IMG/VR virus record: IMGVR_UViG_3300025759_000522
Location: 1 to 28,124 of that record
Source of the DNA: a virus
Direction: 5' to 3' (one strand)
Length of the DNA stretch: 28,124 bases
In this document: piece after piece, positions 20,676 through 28,124 of the stretch
Layout of the letters: the number at the start of each line of letters is the position of its first letter
How positions within the stretch are numbered: the stretch's first letter is position 1
Notes under the pieces: model-generated
What the model saw: the letters and a program-made list of their open reading frames with translations, nothing else
Told to the model about the DNA's origin: nothing
The model's database searches: none
Program-made: the position numbers and the translations under genes

Positions 20676-23006
20676 TTACTCCTCTGTTTTTGGTGTTCCG
20701 TCTGCGTTATGTGTTTTACCGTATAGTAAATCCCAGTTTTGTGTTGTCTTACTACCCAATCCTGCATTTGCAGTTGGGCTATCCCCTCCCGGTCTAGCTT
20801 CTACATGACCAGGTTTTAAGTCAGGACTCTTAAATATTTGGAATCCTGTAGACTCCTCAAATAAAGACCCTTGACCGCCTGCAGCAGTTTTAACACTTGA
20901 ATCTGAAGCATTTGATTTTCTCCAATCTGCAGCCTCTGAAGGTATTTTAGGCATAGCATCTACAGAATCTTGTCTTAACCATTCTTCTACATCTATAGCT
21001 TCTAAATTCTTAGTCTTTTCTTCTTGCTCTTTGTCGATTTCCCCTATAGCTTTTTCAGGTAAAGTACTAGAGTCTAGCTGTGCTATTTTCTCTGCAACAT
21101 AGTTGTTATTTACTAAGTTAGCAAGGGTAGCATCTCCGTTAAATGCAATTAATAATTCTGCACCTAATAAATCAGTATTTAAATCTTGAGCCATATTATT
21201 TAAAATAATACCATCTATTATTGACATACCTGTTGCTACATCACCATTAGCACCCTCTATACTACCTATCGCATTGCTAACGCTAGTATCAAAGTCTGCT
21301 AGTCTGGTTTCATTTATTTTATTGTTAAAATCCATTAAATCCTCAAAGCTTGTTATTTCAGATAATGACTCTAATGCCCAGGCATCAATATTTTCTTTTG
21401 TTAAAGGTTCCCCTTGAACTGTACGATTAGGTGCCTGAGATACAAATTCAGCAAATTGATCATCACTTAAACTTTTAGCTAAGTCTGAATAGTAAGATCT
21501 AACATTAGATGCTACTTGATCTGTAAATAATCCTATTTTAGATCCCACTGTAGGTGCAGATACACTATCAGAATTTCCATCTATACCTAAGGCATCATTA
21601 ATTTCTTGACTAATACTTCTATTCGCCCAAGCATCAAATACAGGATCAGATATATTTGTAATCAAATTTTTCTTTATTTTATCAGTAGATGTATTACCAA
21701 ATACGTTTATAAAATAGCTATCATCAAATTTATTGTAATTTAATTGCTGATTATTAAAGTCAAAACCTGAAGACGGTGCTATATTTAATGCTTTTATTCT
21801 GTTTCTATCTATTAACTTTAATGGTCTAGGCTCTTCTGCACCAGATATTGTCTTTGCTAATTCAAATTCATCTGCTTTACCTTCATTAAAGGCATTAAGA
21901 GTAAAGTTTAAATTTGCCGCTTGAAGATTATTACGCAGTTCTCCTACATCATATGAATAATATTGCATATCAGGTTGTGTCATAAACCCTGCTCCTGGAA
22001 CATCAGGTGCACCCTCAACCGCTGGTTCAGATGCAATATATTTTGAGGTTACAAGATCAGGATATTTTGAAGTTAAGGCATACGGCATGTACTCTATTGT
22101 TTGCTTTACTTTATTATCACTAGTCGTTGTTTCGTACCCATGTAGTACATACGCATTGCCGCCTATTGACATATGAAATGACATAGGCTTTTCAGTTTTT
22201 GTAGTTGGGAAATATTCGTTAGCGAATCTTTTGCCTGTCTCTGTAGTAATATCAAAATACTCACTATTACCAAATACATTAGGCAGAGTCTGATGGCCAT
22301 TTTTAGTATTGACATAATAAGTAGACCCATAATCTCCTTCTCCTGGAGTTTGCTCTACTTGAAATGCAGTTACTTTAAGACCATTTTCCCCTATAAATAC
22401 TTTAGGTTCTCCTGTTCTAAATTGCTTTTTACCAAAGAAAAATTCTGCATCTGAAAATATTGGGGACCCATATCCTCCTGTTGTATTAGATACGCTATTA
22501 CCACTTATAGAGGTATCGCTAACTTGGCTATCAGCCACATTATCAGTTAAGTTATTTTCATTCTTAATATTATTAACTACCTTTTTATTATCAAAAGTTT
22601 TATTTTTACTAAAAGAATCTAGCTGAAGTTGTTGAACTGTTTTACCAATATAGCTTTCATCATGATGATGCTTTATAGGGGTGCTCATCCAAAAAGGTGT
22701 ACCATAACGAGTTTCATTCATCTGTAGCCAAGTTGCTGTATTTTCATCACTTTCTAATGCGAATTGACCAAAGGCATCTAAATAATCTTCTTCAAATCCT
22801 AACCCTAGTAATGCGTCTTTTCTTTTCTCTCTTGCTAATGTAAGTTTTTCTAAATCAAATTTAGCATCTTGTTCTTTTTCTTTACCACGAAACTCTAACG
22901 CAGTGACTAACTTTTGATACTCATCATCTTTTGCTTTTTTATCTGCAGCTATATCTGAAATACCGCCTAAAAATCCTGATGTAAATTCCATTAATGATCT
23001 AGACAT
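20676..23006 (-). CDS. Large structural/internal virion protein, 776 aa
   Basis: The N-terminal 70 residues are helical and highly charged (possible coiled coil); the rest is long, polar and rich in N, D, T and S, with Gly/Pro-rich ends, as in phage internal virion proteins. No catalytic motif or membrane helix is seen. It lies between the 168-aa protein and the 1363-aa protein; the start is fused with the upstream stop (TAATG) and has a GGGGG SD. From position it would be a core or stump component, comparable to T7 gp15, but similarity is not visible by eye. Confidence 0.72.
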   Translation of the reverse strand: MSRSLMEFTSGFLGGISDIAADKKAKDDEYQKLVTALEFRGKEKEQDAKFDLEKLTLAREKRKDALLGLGFEEDYLDAFGQFALESDENTATWLQMNETRYGTPFWMSTPIKHHHDESYIGKTVQQLQLDSFSKNKTFDNKKVVNNIKNENNLTDNVADSQVSDTSISGNSVSNTTGGYGSPIFSDAEFFFGKKQFRTGEPKVFIGENGLKVTAFQVEQTPGEGDYGSTYYVNTKNGHQTLPNVFGNSEYFDITTETGKRFANEYFPTTKTEKPMSFHMSIGGNAYVLHGYETTTSDNKVKQTIEYMPYALTSKYPDLVTSKYIASEPAVEGAPDVPGAGFMTQPDMQYYSYDVGELRNNLQAANLNFTLNAFNEGKADEFELAKTISGAEEPRPLKLIDRNRIKALNIAPSSGFDFNNQQLNYNKFDDSYFINVFGNTSTDKIKKNLITNISDPVFDAWANRSISQEINDALGIDGNSDSVSAPTVGSKIGLFTDQVASNVRSYYSDLAKSLSDDQFAEFVSQAPNRTVQGEPLTKENIDAWALESLSEITSFEDLMDFNNKINETRLADFDTSVSNAIGSIEGANGDVATGMSIIDGIILNNMAQDLNTDLLGAELLIAFNGDATLANLVNNNYVAEKIAQLDSSTLPEKAIGEIDKEQEEKTKNLEAIDVEEWLRQDSVDAMPKIPSEAADWRKSNASDSSVKTAAGGQGSLFEESTGFQIFKSPDLKPGHVEARPGGDSPTANAGLGSKTTQNWDLLYGKTHNADGTPKTEE

Positions 23007-23512
23007 TATTTATCCCCCTTCGCCATTAAACCTGTTTCTTTTTCTTTTAACTCTTCTTTAATATCTTCTACAAAAGATTTTAGTTTATCTTTAGGTGCTT
23101 CATTGACTTTGCGTTTGTTTTTCATATTTTTAAATTCTGCAAACTGTTTGTGAAATTTATTTGTGCTTTGATCTTTTATAAACAAATTAATATTTTGCAC
23201 TTCTGCCTTTATTCCAATAGCCATAATTTGTTTAAAAACTATTTCTGCTATTAGCATAGCAACGTCCACAGTCCATTTGCCTTCCATAAATCCACCAAAT
23301 AACATAGTTCTAGCGATAGCTTCTACAGGTATTCCATTTCTTAAAAATGTTACTATTTGTTCTAAGTTCTGCTCTTTGTGTAAAATATCCCACACATATT
23401 CTGTAGCATCTTCTAAATTAGTATATTGAGGAGGGTGCTCCCAAGGATAATTACCGGGAGTGTTAGTTAAAGATTGTCCTGGAATAGGTGCATCAAATAT
23501 ATTTTCTATCAT
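23006..23512 (-). CDS. Putative virion structural protein, 168 aa
   Basis: Residues 1-30 are Pro/Asn-rich, the middle (about 36-110) is helical and partly hydrophobic (M-L-I-A-E-I-V-F-K-Q-I-M-A-I-G), and the end (125-168) is K/E-rich and helical. It closes with T-G-L-M-A-K, matching the T-G-L-M tail of the 136-aa protein at 15129. Start ATG has GAGGGG upstream; the gene is 1 base from the previous stop and fused with the next start. Function is inferred only from the run of structural genes. Confidence 0.7.
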   Translation of the reverse strand: MIENIFDAPIPGQSLTNTPGNYPWEHPPQYTNLEDATEYVWDILHKEQNLEQIVTFLRNGIPVEAIARTMLFGGFMEGKWTVDVAMLIAEIVFKQIMAIGIKAEVQNINLFIKDQSTNKFHKQFAEFKNMKNKRKVNEAPKDKLKSFVEDIKEELKEKETGLMAKGDK

Positions 23513-23513
23513 A

Positions 23514-23789
23514 TTAGCCCCTCACATCTGGTAATGTTATTTTAGTATAAGAGTTGTCACCACTAAATAATCGCCTTTGCCATAACTGCAACATTACATT
23601 TGGGTCGGATGTATCTATATCTTCAGCTTTTCCTGCTTCAGACTCATAAGTGCTATCAGTCATATAAGCACTACTAAAACTTGGGGGTGTTACAGAACTT
23701 CTAGGTTGTTGTGAACTTTGTCCAAACACCGATCCAAAAACATTCCCTAATATTTTTTTACCAAATATATTACCTATTAAATCTATCAT
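23514..23789 (-). CDS. Putative small virion protein, 91 aa
   Basis: The N-terminus is hydrophobic and glycine-rich (I-D-L-I-G-N-I-F-G, then L-G-N-V-F-G-S-V-F-G), the middle Ser/Gln/Pro-rich and disordered, and the end basic. Such G/F-rich starts are common in small phage membrane-active or internal virion proteins. The SD TAAGGAGG includes the stop codon of the 465-aa gene, so translation should be efficient. No family is recognised. Confidence 0.7.
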   Translation of the reverse strand: MIDLIGNIFGKKILGNVFGSVFGQSSQQPRSSVTPPSFSSAYMTDSTYESEAGKAEDIDTSDPNVMLQLWQRRLFSGDNSYTKITLPDVRG

Positions 23790-23798
23790 TGTTCCTCC

Positions 23799-25196
23799 TT
23801 ATGATGTAAATACTCCTGCAGCAAATCTGCCTAACATGTTAAATAATGCGTCTCTAGATTCTTGATCCTGTAGATCAAATGCTGTTTGTCTTTCTAGTGC
23901 AGCTACTGCCATATTATGTGCTCTATTCATAGAGTTTTGGGCAGCTTCATTTGTCCATGATGCCTCGTCTCTCCATTGTTGCCACAAAGATGACATAGCA
24001 AAATTAGATATGTTTAGTAAGTTTTGTGCGTTAGTTTGATTAGCTGCATTTACACTTGCTGTATTTGCAGTATTAATTTGTCTCCTCCAATTAGTATTGG
24101 ATTGATCAATAACCTGTTGATTTTGTACATTAAATCTTTCTCTTTGATCCGCTAGCTGTGAATTAAATTGATTTATAGAAGCCTCTGTTTGCATATTTGC
24201 TTGTTCTACAGCCGTTTCATTATTGGCATTTTGTGCAGCTATTCTATTACTTTCTTGCGTAGAAAATTGATTCATAGCATCTGATCTTTGTGCATTCGCT
24301 GTAGCTACAGATGAAGCTAAGTTTGTATAAAACTGATCTACTTGATTATCACTTGTAGCATTAAATTGAGCTGCAGCATTTGAGGCTGCCTGATCTGAAA
24401 ATAATTGTGATTGTCTTAATTGTACATTTTGTAAATTAGCTTGTTGCTGATTGCTAAGATTAGACATATCCATTTTAAGATATGATTGTGCATTTTGCAA
24501 AGATGCCTGCTGTCTATTGGATAGATTTTGAAATATCATAGCCTTATAGGTTGCAGCATCTGCTGCAGCTATTGGGACTGCAGACTTCATAACACCTTCA
24601 GCTAAAGCTTCAGCATACATACTAGAAGCACCAAGGCCTCTCTTTGCCATATTAGCTTCTACTAATTGTTGTGCACCCCTAGCCCATGCAGGTAATTCTT
24701 TACCTTGTGTAACAGCATCTGTGACTTGTTGTTGTAGACCTTCTAGTTGTCCTGCAACAGTAGCATCACTAGTAATTTGACCTGTTTGGGCAACCATAGG
24801 TTGTGTTAAAGTGCCTTGGGCTGCAGTCATAGTAGGTGCTGTGCCTACCGTAGTAGCTGTGTAATTAGCTGCAGCTTGTTGAGCAGGTGTTGCTACTTGT
24901 GTTGCAGTTTGTGGTGTTGTCGCTGTAGCAGTACCTGCTGTTGCAGTAGGGACTACAGCAGTAGGTACAGTTGTTGAAACTCCTGGTGTCGATAGCATTT
25001 CATTTGTTTGTGTTTGTTGTAATGCAGGAGTTATAGCTGCACCTTGGGGTAGTGCAGGATTAACAACTTGTTGTTTAGCTAAATTTAATGTGTCTTGTGA
25101 TGTACCTGATTGAGGATTAGGAACAACCCCTATAGGTAATTCTACTCCAGGTACTTGTTGTGTTGGTGGAACTGTATGATCTGGTGTGTGTGGCAT
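23799..25196 (-). CDS. Q/N/A-rich virion protein, 465 aa
   Basis: Residues 1-165 are rich in Thr, Ala, Pro and Gln (disordered). Then follows a marked L-P-A-W-A-R-G-A-Q-Q and M-A-K-R-G-L-G-A-S-S-M-Y-A-E-A block (about 178-205) and a long helical Q/N-rich part (220-450) with an internal repeat N-L-S-N-x-Q-Q-A-x-L-Q-N appearing twice about 22 residues apart. I recall the R-G-L-G-A-S-S-M block from structural proteins of marine T7-like phages. A long coiled-coil or fibrous virion part is likely. Start fused with the upstream stop (TAATG). Confidence 0.75.
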   Translation of the reverse strand: MPHTPDHTVPPTQQVPGVELPIGVVPNPQSGTSQDTLNLAKQQVVNPALPQGAAITPALQQTQTNEMLSTPGVSTTVPTAVVPTATAGTATATTPQTATQVATPAQQAAANYTATTVGTAPTMTAAQGTLTQPMVAQTGQITSDATVAGQLEGLQQQVTDAVTQGKELPAWARGAQQLVEANMAKRGLGASSMYAEALAEGVMKSAVPIAAADAATYKAMIFQNLSNRQQASLQNAQSYLKMDMSNLSNQQQANLQNVQLRQSQLFSDQAASNAAAQFNATSDNQVDQFYTNLASSVATANAQRSDAMNQFSTQESNRIAAQNANNETAVEQANMQTEASINQFNSQLADQRERFNVQNQQVIDQSNTNWRRQINTANTASVNAANQTNAQNLLNISNFAMSSLWQQWRDEASWTNEAAQNSMNRAHNMAVAALERQTAFDLQDQESRDALFNMLGRFAAGVFTS

Positions 25197-25402
25197 TAGT
25201 ACATTACCTCTCTAGTTTTTATAAGATATTCTTCCATCCATATTATTTTTTCTTTTATAATGCCTATGTCTTGTTGCATTGTAGAAATGTTGTCCGTTTT
25301 TGTTTCTAAAGCGTCTAATCGTTCTGCCCACATACCCCAAGTCATGGCAAAACCTAATACCATTATTAAATATGGTGCTAGTATCTTTATATCTATGTTC
25401 AT
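25196..25402 (-). CDS. Membrane-anchored coiled-coil protein, 68 aa
   Basis: One transmembrane helix (about residues 7-25) is followed by a helical stretch with spaced hydrophobic residues (28-64) compatible with a coiled coil. SD AGGAG is 6 bases from the ATG. It lies directly behind the 171-aa protein, which has the same TM-then-coiled-coil layout, suggesting the two work together. Spanin, superinfection-exclusion or virion roles are all possible; the true lysis genes are elsewhere (15621-16572). Confidence 0.72.
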   Translation of the reverse strand: MNIDIKILAPYLIMVLGFAMTWGMWAERLDALETKTDNISTMQQDIGIIKEKIIWMEEYLIKTREVMY

Positions 25403-25410
25403 GCTATCTC

Positions 25411-25926
25411 CTATTTACTTTTCGCTGACATTCCTGATAAAGGATTATTTAATGCTTTTTCTATTTTTAGATCTAAAGCCTCTTCTATTAATTTAAGTTC
25501 ATCTAAAACTTCCCTAGTATCTTCTTTTTGTCGATCTTCAACATCATTTACTATTTCTGTAATATGCCTAATATCTCCATTCATGGCTCTTAGATCTGCC
25601 TTTAGGTCATTTTTTAATTCAGAACTAACTCCTGCGACAAGCTGTACTTCTTCTAATATCATGGACATTTCACCCTTTATCATTTCTAATTCTTGTTCAA
25701 TTAGTTCTAATCGTTTATCCATTTCAGCTTTAGCAAGGTCTATCTTCTTATCAAACTCGCTTAAATCAGGGGCTACAAAATCTTGAACTTGTTGCTTCAT
25801 ATCCAAGTAGTCATCATAAAAACGATACCCAGACCATCCCCCACCAATAATAGCACTTATTAAAGATAGTATAATAAAAAATTTGCCACCAGAAAATTTA
25901 AGTCCTTGATACTCAATACTGGGCAT
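25411..25926 (-). CDS. Membrane-anchored long coiled-coil protein, 171 aa
   Basis: A transmembrane segment at about residues 15-34 (F-F-I-I-L-S-L-I-S-A-I-I-G-G-G-W) is followed by more than 100 residues of charged helix with regular hydrophobic spacing (55-160), a strong coiled-coil candidate. No lipobox and no enzyme motif. The start overlaps the end of the 483-aa gene by 14 bases and has GAGGA upstream. With the neighbouring 68-aa protein it forms a pair of similar layout. It might bridge the cell envelope (spanin-like) or act during DNA entry. Confidence 0.73.
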   Translation of the reverse strand: MPSIEYQGLKFSGGKFFIILSLISAIIGGGWSGYRFYDDYLDMKQQVQDFVAPDLSEFDKKIDLAKAEMDKRLELIEQELEMIKGEMSMILEEVQLVAGVSSELKNDLKADLRAMNGDIRHITEIVNDVEDRQKEDTREVLDELKLIEEALDLKIEKALNNPLSGMSAKSK

Positions 25927-27364
25927 TTATCATATCCTCTATTGTTTGTGCTTGTGCCATGTTAAATAATACTCCATAATTATCTTCTATTGTTTTGTTT
26001 AAGTATTCATTGACATTTGTATCAACAATAGTTGATTGAGTGTCAAAAAATGTTTTAGTATTTCCTAATATCTGCATTACAATTAGTGTTTTTATTTGAG
26101 CTGCATCATCATATCTTGCTTTATCGTCTATCTTTTTAACAATCTTAGTTGCAGCTTTTTCTTTTGCAGAAGGTTCTTTTACAGATTCTTTAGGTTCTTC
26201 AACCTCTTCCTGCTGTACATCTTCTTGTTCTGTATTATCCTCTGCTTCCACAGTGGGTTCTTCAGTAGTTTCGCTATTGGGTTCTGTTGTTTCTTCGACT
26301 GGTTCATCTGCTACTTCCATTTCCATCTCTAATTCCATTTCCATTTCTGCTTCTACAGATGCTACTTCTATTTCAGGTTCAGGCAGATCTACGTCAAACT
26401 CTGCTTGAAACTCTTGCATTTCTAATTCTACAGTTTCATAAGATATCTCTTCTTGTTGTGGATCTACAGGTGCAAATTCTATATCTCCTGCTTCATCAAC
26501 AATAACATCATTGAACTCAAAAACCTCTTCTATAAAGTCTAATTCTGTTGGGTCAAATATATCTAGATAATATATTTCTTCTATTGTAGTAATTTGTTGT
26601 GTAATTATCGTATTAATTACATTGTAAAATACATTAACTGTTACATCATCAAATAAAGGACCTACAGCTAGATTGATGTCTCTACCACCAATCTCTATAA
26701 CTACTTTATTTAATACACCACCGAAATCGAAAGACCCATCATAAGATTGGTAGCCTGTTGATACTCCAGATTCAGACAAGATGTCAGTACCTGAAAAGAC
26801 TTGGCTAGTTCCATTAAGTCCTGTAATGTGCATGTATATTCTATCTTGAGCATCTTGCTTATCGACTTCTATCGAATATCTAACTTCTCCGCCTTTTTGT
26901 ATGTTTAAATCTGATATGTCTATCGTCTGTATAAATGTTGTACCCATACTTGGTACACCCATAGTAGATGTTGAATTACCGCCACCTGTTATCTGTGCAC
27001 ATTTATCCGCACCTAAGCCGTAGCAAGAATTACCACTAGGATTATTTGCAGGTCCTTGACCACCCCAATCGTAATCCATATCCCCTTCTTTAGTTGTAGT
27101 GACATAGTCATTATCACCATCAAGAATATCTCCAGAGTCTTCGTTTGTTACTGTTGTGGTTGTAGTCGTTACAGTAGTTGTGGTTGTTGTAACAATTTCT
27201 GTGCCCTTATCTTCCTCAGTAACATCTATCTCTGTTTCTTCTGTAATCGTAACTCCTGGAATACACAGTCCGTCTGGGTCTGGTAAACAAGTGTTTGCCT
27301 TAGAATAAAATGATGCCAGTAAGAATAACAAACATAGCTTTAAAAAGAGCAGCGTTTTGTGCAT
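25913..27364 (-). CDS. Secreted or envelope protein with acidic low-complexity region, 483 aa
   Basis: The start at ATG 27364 is preferred over the longer frame (27475) because AAGGAG lies 9 bases upstream and the protein then begins with a signal peptide (M-H-K-T-L-L-F-L-K-L, cut after S-K-A23). Next come a Thr-rich run (about 56-72), a beta-rich middle (140-270) that looks like a carbohydrate-binding or adhesin domain, an E/M/V/T acidic low-complexity part (310-400), and a helical C-terminus. Signal peptides are rare in phage virion genes, so it may change the host envelope. The first 65 bases overlap the 182-aa gene. Confidence 0.7.
   Translation of the reverse strand: MHKTLLFLKLCLLFLLASFYSKANTCLPDPDGLCIPGVTITEETEIDVTEEDKGTEIVTTTTTTVTTTTTTVTNEDSGDILDGDNDYVTTTKEGDMDYDWGGQGPANNPSGNSCYGLGADKCAQITGGGNSTSTMGVPSMGTTFIQTIDISDLNIQKGGEVRYSIEVDKQDAQDRIYMHITGLNGTSQVFSGTDILSESGVSTGYQSYDGSFDFGGVLNKVVIEIGGRDINLAVGPLFDDVTVNVFYNVINTIITQQITTIEEIYYLDIFDPTELDFIEEVFEFNDVIVDEAGDIEFAPVDPQQEEISYETVELEMQEFQAEFDVDLPEPEIEVASVEAEMEMELEMEMEVADEPVEETTEPNSETTEEPTVEAEDNTEQEDVQQEEVEEPKESVKEPSAKEKAATKIVKKIDDKARYDDAAQIKTLIVMQILGNTKTFFDTQSTIVDTNVNEYLNKTIEDNYGVLFNMAQAQTIEDMINAQY
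26315..26347 (-). repeat. Hexanucleotide repeat coding for Glu-Met
   Basis: Plus-strand TTCCAT occurs four times (26315, 26321, 26333, 26339) with one imperfect spacer; read leftward this is ATGGAA, coding E-M-E-M-E-L-E-M-E-M-E in the 483-aa protein. Length change by whole units would keep the frame. Confidence 0.7.
27146..27193 (-). repeat. Imperfect Thr-codon repeat
   Basis: A run of ACA/ACT/ACG/ACC codons (read leftward) codes for two Thr-6 blocks separated by Val in the 483-aa protein. Codons vary, so the nucleotide repeat is imperfect and selection for Thr is more likely than recent slippage. Confidence 0.65.
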
Positions 27365-27848
27365 CTGTAAACTCCTTAGTTTGTGGTGTATTTTTTGCAA
27401 CGTATTCTGTTTTATATTTACTTCCGTCTGGAATTTCATCGGGGTTGTCAGTCCAGTATTGAGCTGCCTCGGCACCTATGGAGCCTCGTGCTGGGCACGG
27501 GGTCCCCGCATCTGTCATCGCATCCCATACTCGTGGGTCTTGACAGAGTATAGAAACAGCCGCAACTTTCATGCCGTAGGCATACATGGAGCGACTTAGC
27601 TTTAATTTTTGACATAGTTCATCGTCAATTACTACACCTGTTGCCACACCAACAACATTATTTTGCACACTAGCACCCACACCAACCTTACATATATCGC
27701 TATTAGAATTGATTATAGAAGGTGCATTTGCAGTAGGTGGGGTTGAATTTGTTACCACAGTGCTGGACACGGTATTCGTCTCAGCCTTTACATCTGTAGC
27801 TACAGCTACTGTTGTAATAAAAGCTAGTATTATAAATAGTTGTTTCAT
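27300..27848 (-). CDS. Secreted, C-terminally anchored protein, 182 aa
   Basis: ATG 27848 is chosen over 27902: it has an AAGG(T) site upstream, lies 1 base after the previous stop, and gives a clean signal peptide (M-K-Q-L-F-I-I-L-A-F, cut after V-K-A22). The mature part has a Thr/Asn/Pro linker, several Cys (in I-C-K-V-G, L-C-Q-K, I-L-C-Q-D and P-C-P) that could pair in the periplasm, a D-P-R-V-W-D-A-M helix, and a C-terminal hydrophobic segment (about 165-182). I have seen similar proteins next to tail-fibre genes in marine podoviruses but know no function. Confidence 0.72.
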   Translation of the reverse strand: MKQLFIILAFITTVAVATDVKAETNTVSSTVVTNSTPPTANAPSIINSNSDICKVGVGASVQNNVVGVATGVVIDDELCQKLKLSRSMYAYGMKVAAVSILCQDPRVWDAMTDAGTPCPARGSIGAEAAQYWTDNPDEIPDGSKYKTEYVAKNTPQTKEFTDAQNAALFKAMFVILTGIILF

Positions 27849-27849
27849 T

Positions 27850-28124
27850 CTACCTTGCCGTTGTCGGCACTCCTTTACTACTGACAAATGGATGTTCTGC
27901 AAACGCTATGTAGCTGTATATGCCACCATTGGCATTAATATCATTACCATTTCCTTTTAATTTAAAACCATTAGAGTAATAATCTCTTTCTGCGTGATGT
28001 GAAGCATCAGCTTCTTCTGGACCACTTGAGTTAGCACTTAATTGATTACCCACAATATTATGAGGGTCTCTTTTGTTATCAAAAATAGTCCAACCATTCG
28101 CACCATTTATTCTTTTAATCATTA
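27850..28124 (-). CDS. C-terminus of tail-fibre/adhesin-like protein (cut by window edge)
   Basis: The visible 90 residues have the pattern of the C-terminal domain found in many marine phage fibre proteins: M-I-K-R-x-N-G-A-N-G-W-x-I-x-D-N-K-R, then Y-Y-S-N-G-F-K-L-K, and finally Y-I-A-F-A-E-H-P-F-V-S followed by P-T-T-A-R. An ATG happens to lie at 28122, but this domain normally ends a much longer protein, so I take it as a fragment whose 5' part lies beyond the window. A separate 90-aa gene starting from a TAATG fusion at 28124-28120 cannot be excluded. Confidence 0.68.
   Translation of the reverse strand, partial: MIKRINGANGWTIFDNKRDPHNIVGNQLSANSSGPEEADASHHAERDYYSNGFKLKGNGNDINANGGIYSYIAFAEHPFVSSKGVPTTAR

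Noticed and set aside
27146-27193. Thr-codon run as a phase-variation switch
   Set aside because: The codons are mixed, so slippage is unlikely, and whole-codon changes would not shift the frame.
27365-27475. Longer N-terminus for the 483-aa secreted protein
   Set aside because: It would bury the signal peptide inside the protein and ignores the AAGGAG site before ATG 27364.

Overview
This window is an AT-rich piece (G+C about one third by eye) of a lytic, tailed, T7-like marine bacteriophage genome. The best match from memory is the HMO-2011 type of podovirus, which infects SAR116 and SAR11 (Pelagibacter) alphaproteobacteria. The main reasons are a family A DNA polymerase carrying a DnaJ-like zinc-finger insert between exonuclease and polymerase domains, a separate primase and DnaB-like helicase, a Cas4-like nuclease followed by a small PD-(D/E)XK endonuclease, and a long internal virion protein with an LPD38-like region. 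No integrase, RNA polymerase, tRNA or CRISPR array was seen. Terminase, portal, capsid and tail tube genes must lie outside the window. Host and genus are inferences.

Layout. Positions 1-63 hold the start of a leftward gene cut by the window edge. Positions 146 to about 4970 are the rightward early region: short, mostly unknown genes in small transcription units, each headed by a near-consensus sigma-70 promoter. Two units end at strong intrinsic terminators (1452-1485 and 4994-5030). It includes a two-zinc-ribbon protein, a WYL_2-like SH3 protein, a 74-aa protein ending in the beta-clamp-binding motif QLSLF, and a GP88-family protein preceded by a 21-aa membrane peptide. Positions 5039-15132 are the rightward replication module: primase, C5-cytosine methyltransferase, helicase, DNA polymerase, putative ssDNA-binding protein, Cas4-like nuclease, endonuclease, metallophosphatase and a DUF6378-like protein. 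Start and stop codons here are mostly fused as ATGA or TAATG.

At 15129-15132 the rightward genes meet the leftward late module, with the two stop codons sharing bases. Reading leftward from the right edge, the late module has the C-terminus of a tail-fibre-like protein, two secreted proteins, two membrane/coiled-coil proteins, a Q/N-rich virion protein, four structural or internal virion proteins including one of 1363 aa, then the lysis cassette (3TM-type holin, GH24 endolysin, 39-aa membrane protein) and two small terminal genes. No late promoter was found in the window, so late transcription probably enters from the right.

Several small genes were found by reading the sequence and using SD sites and start/stop fusions: 661-750, 2607-2672, 6341-6508, 6495-6644, 15472-15621(-) and 15621-15740(-). 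The strongest unusual signals are: a family of seven nearly identical promoters, one inside the primase gene; two probably leaderless genes; an early 3'UTR hairpin that shows an anti-Shine-Dalgarno sequence in its loop; and the QLSLF protein.
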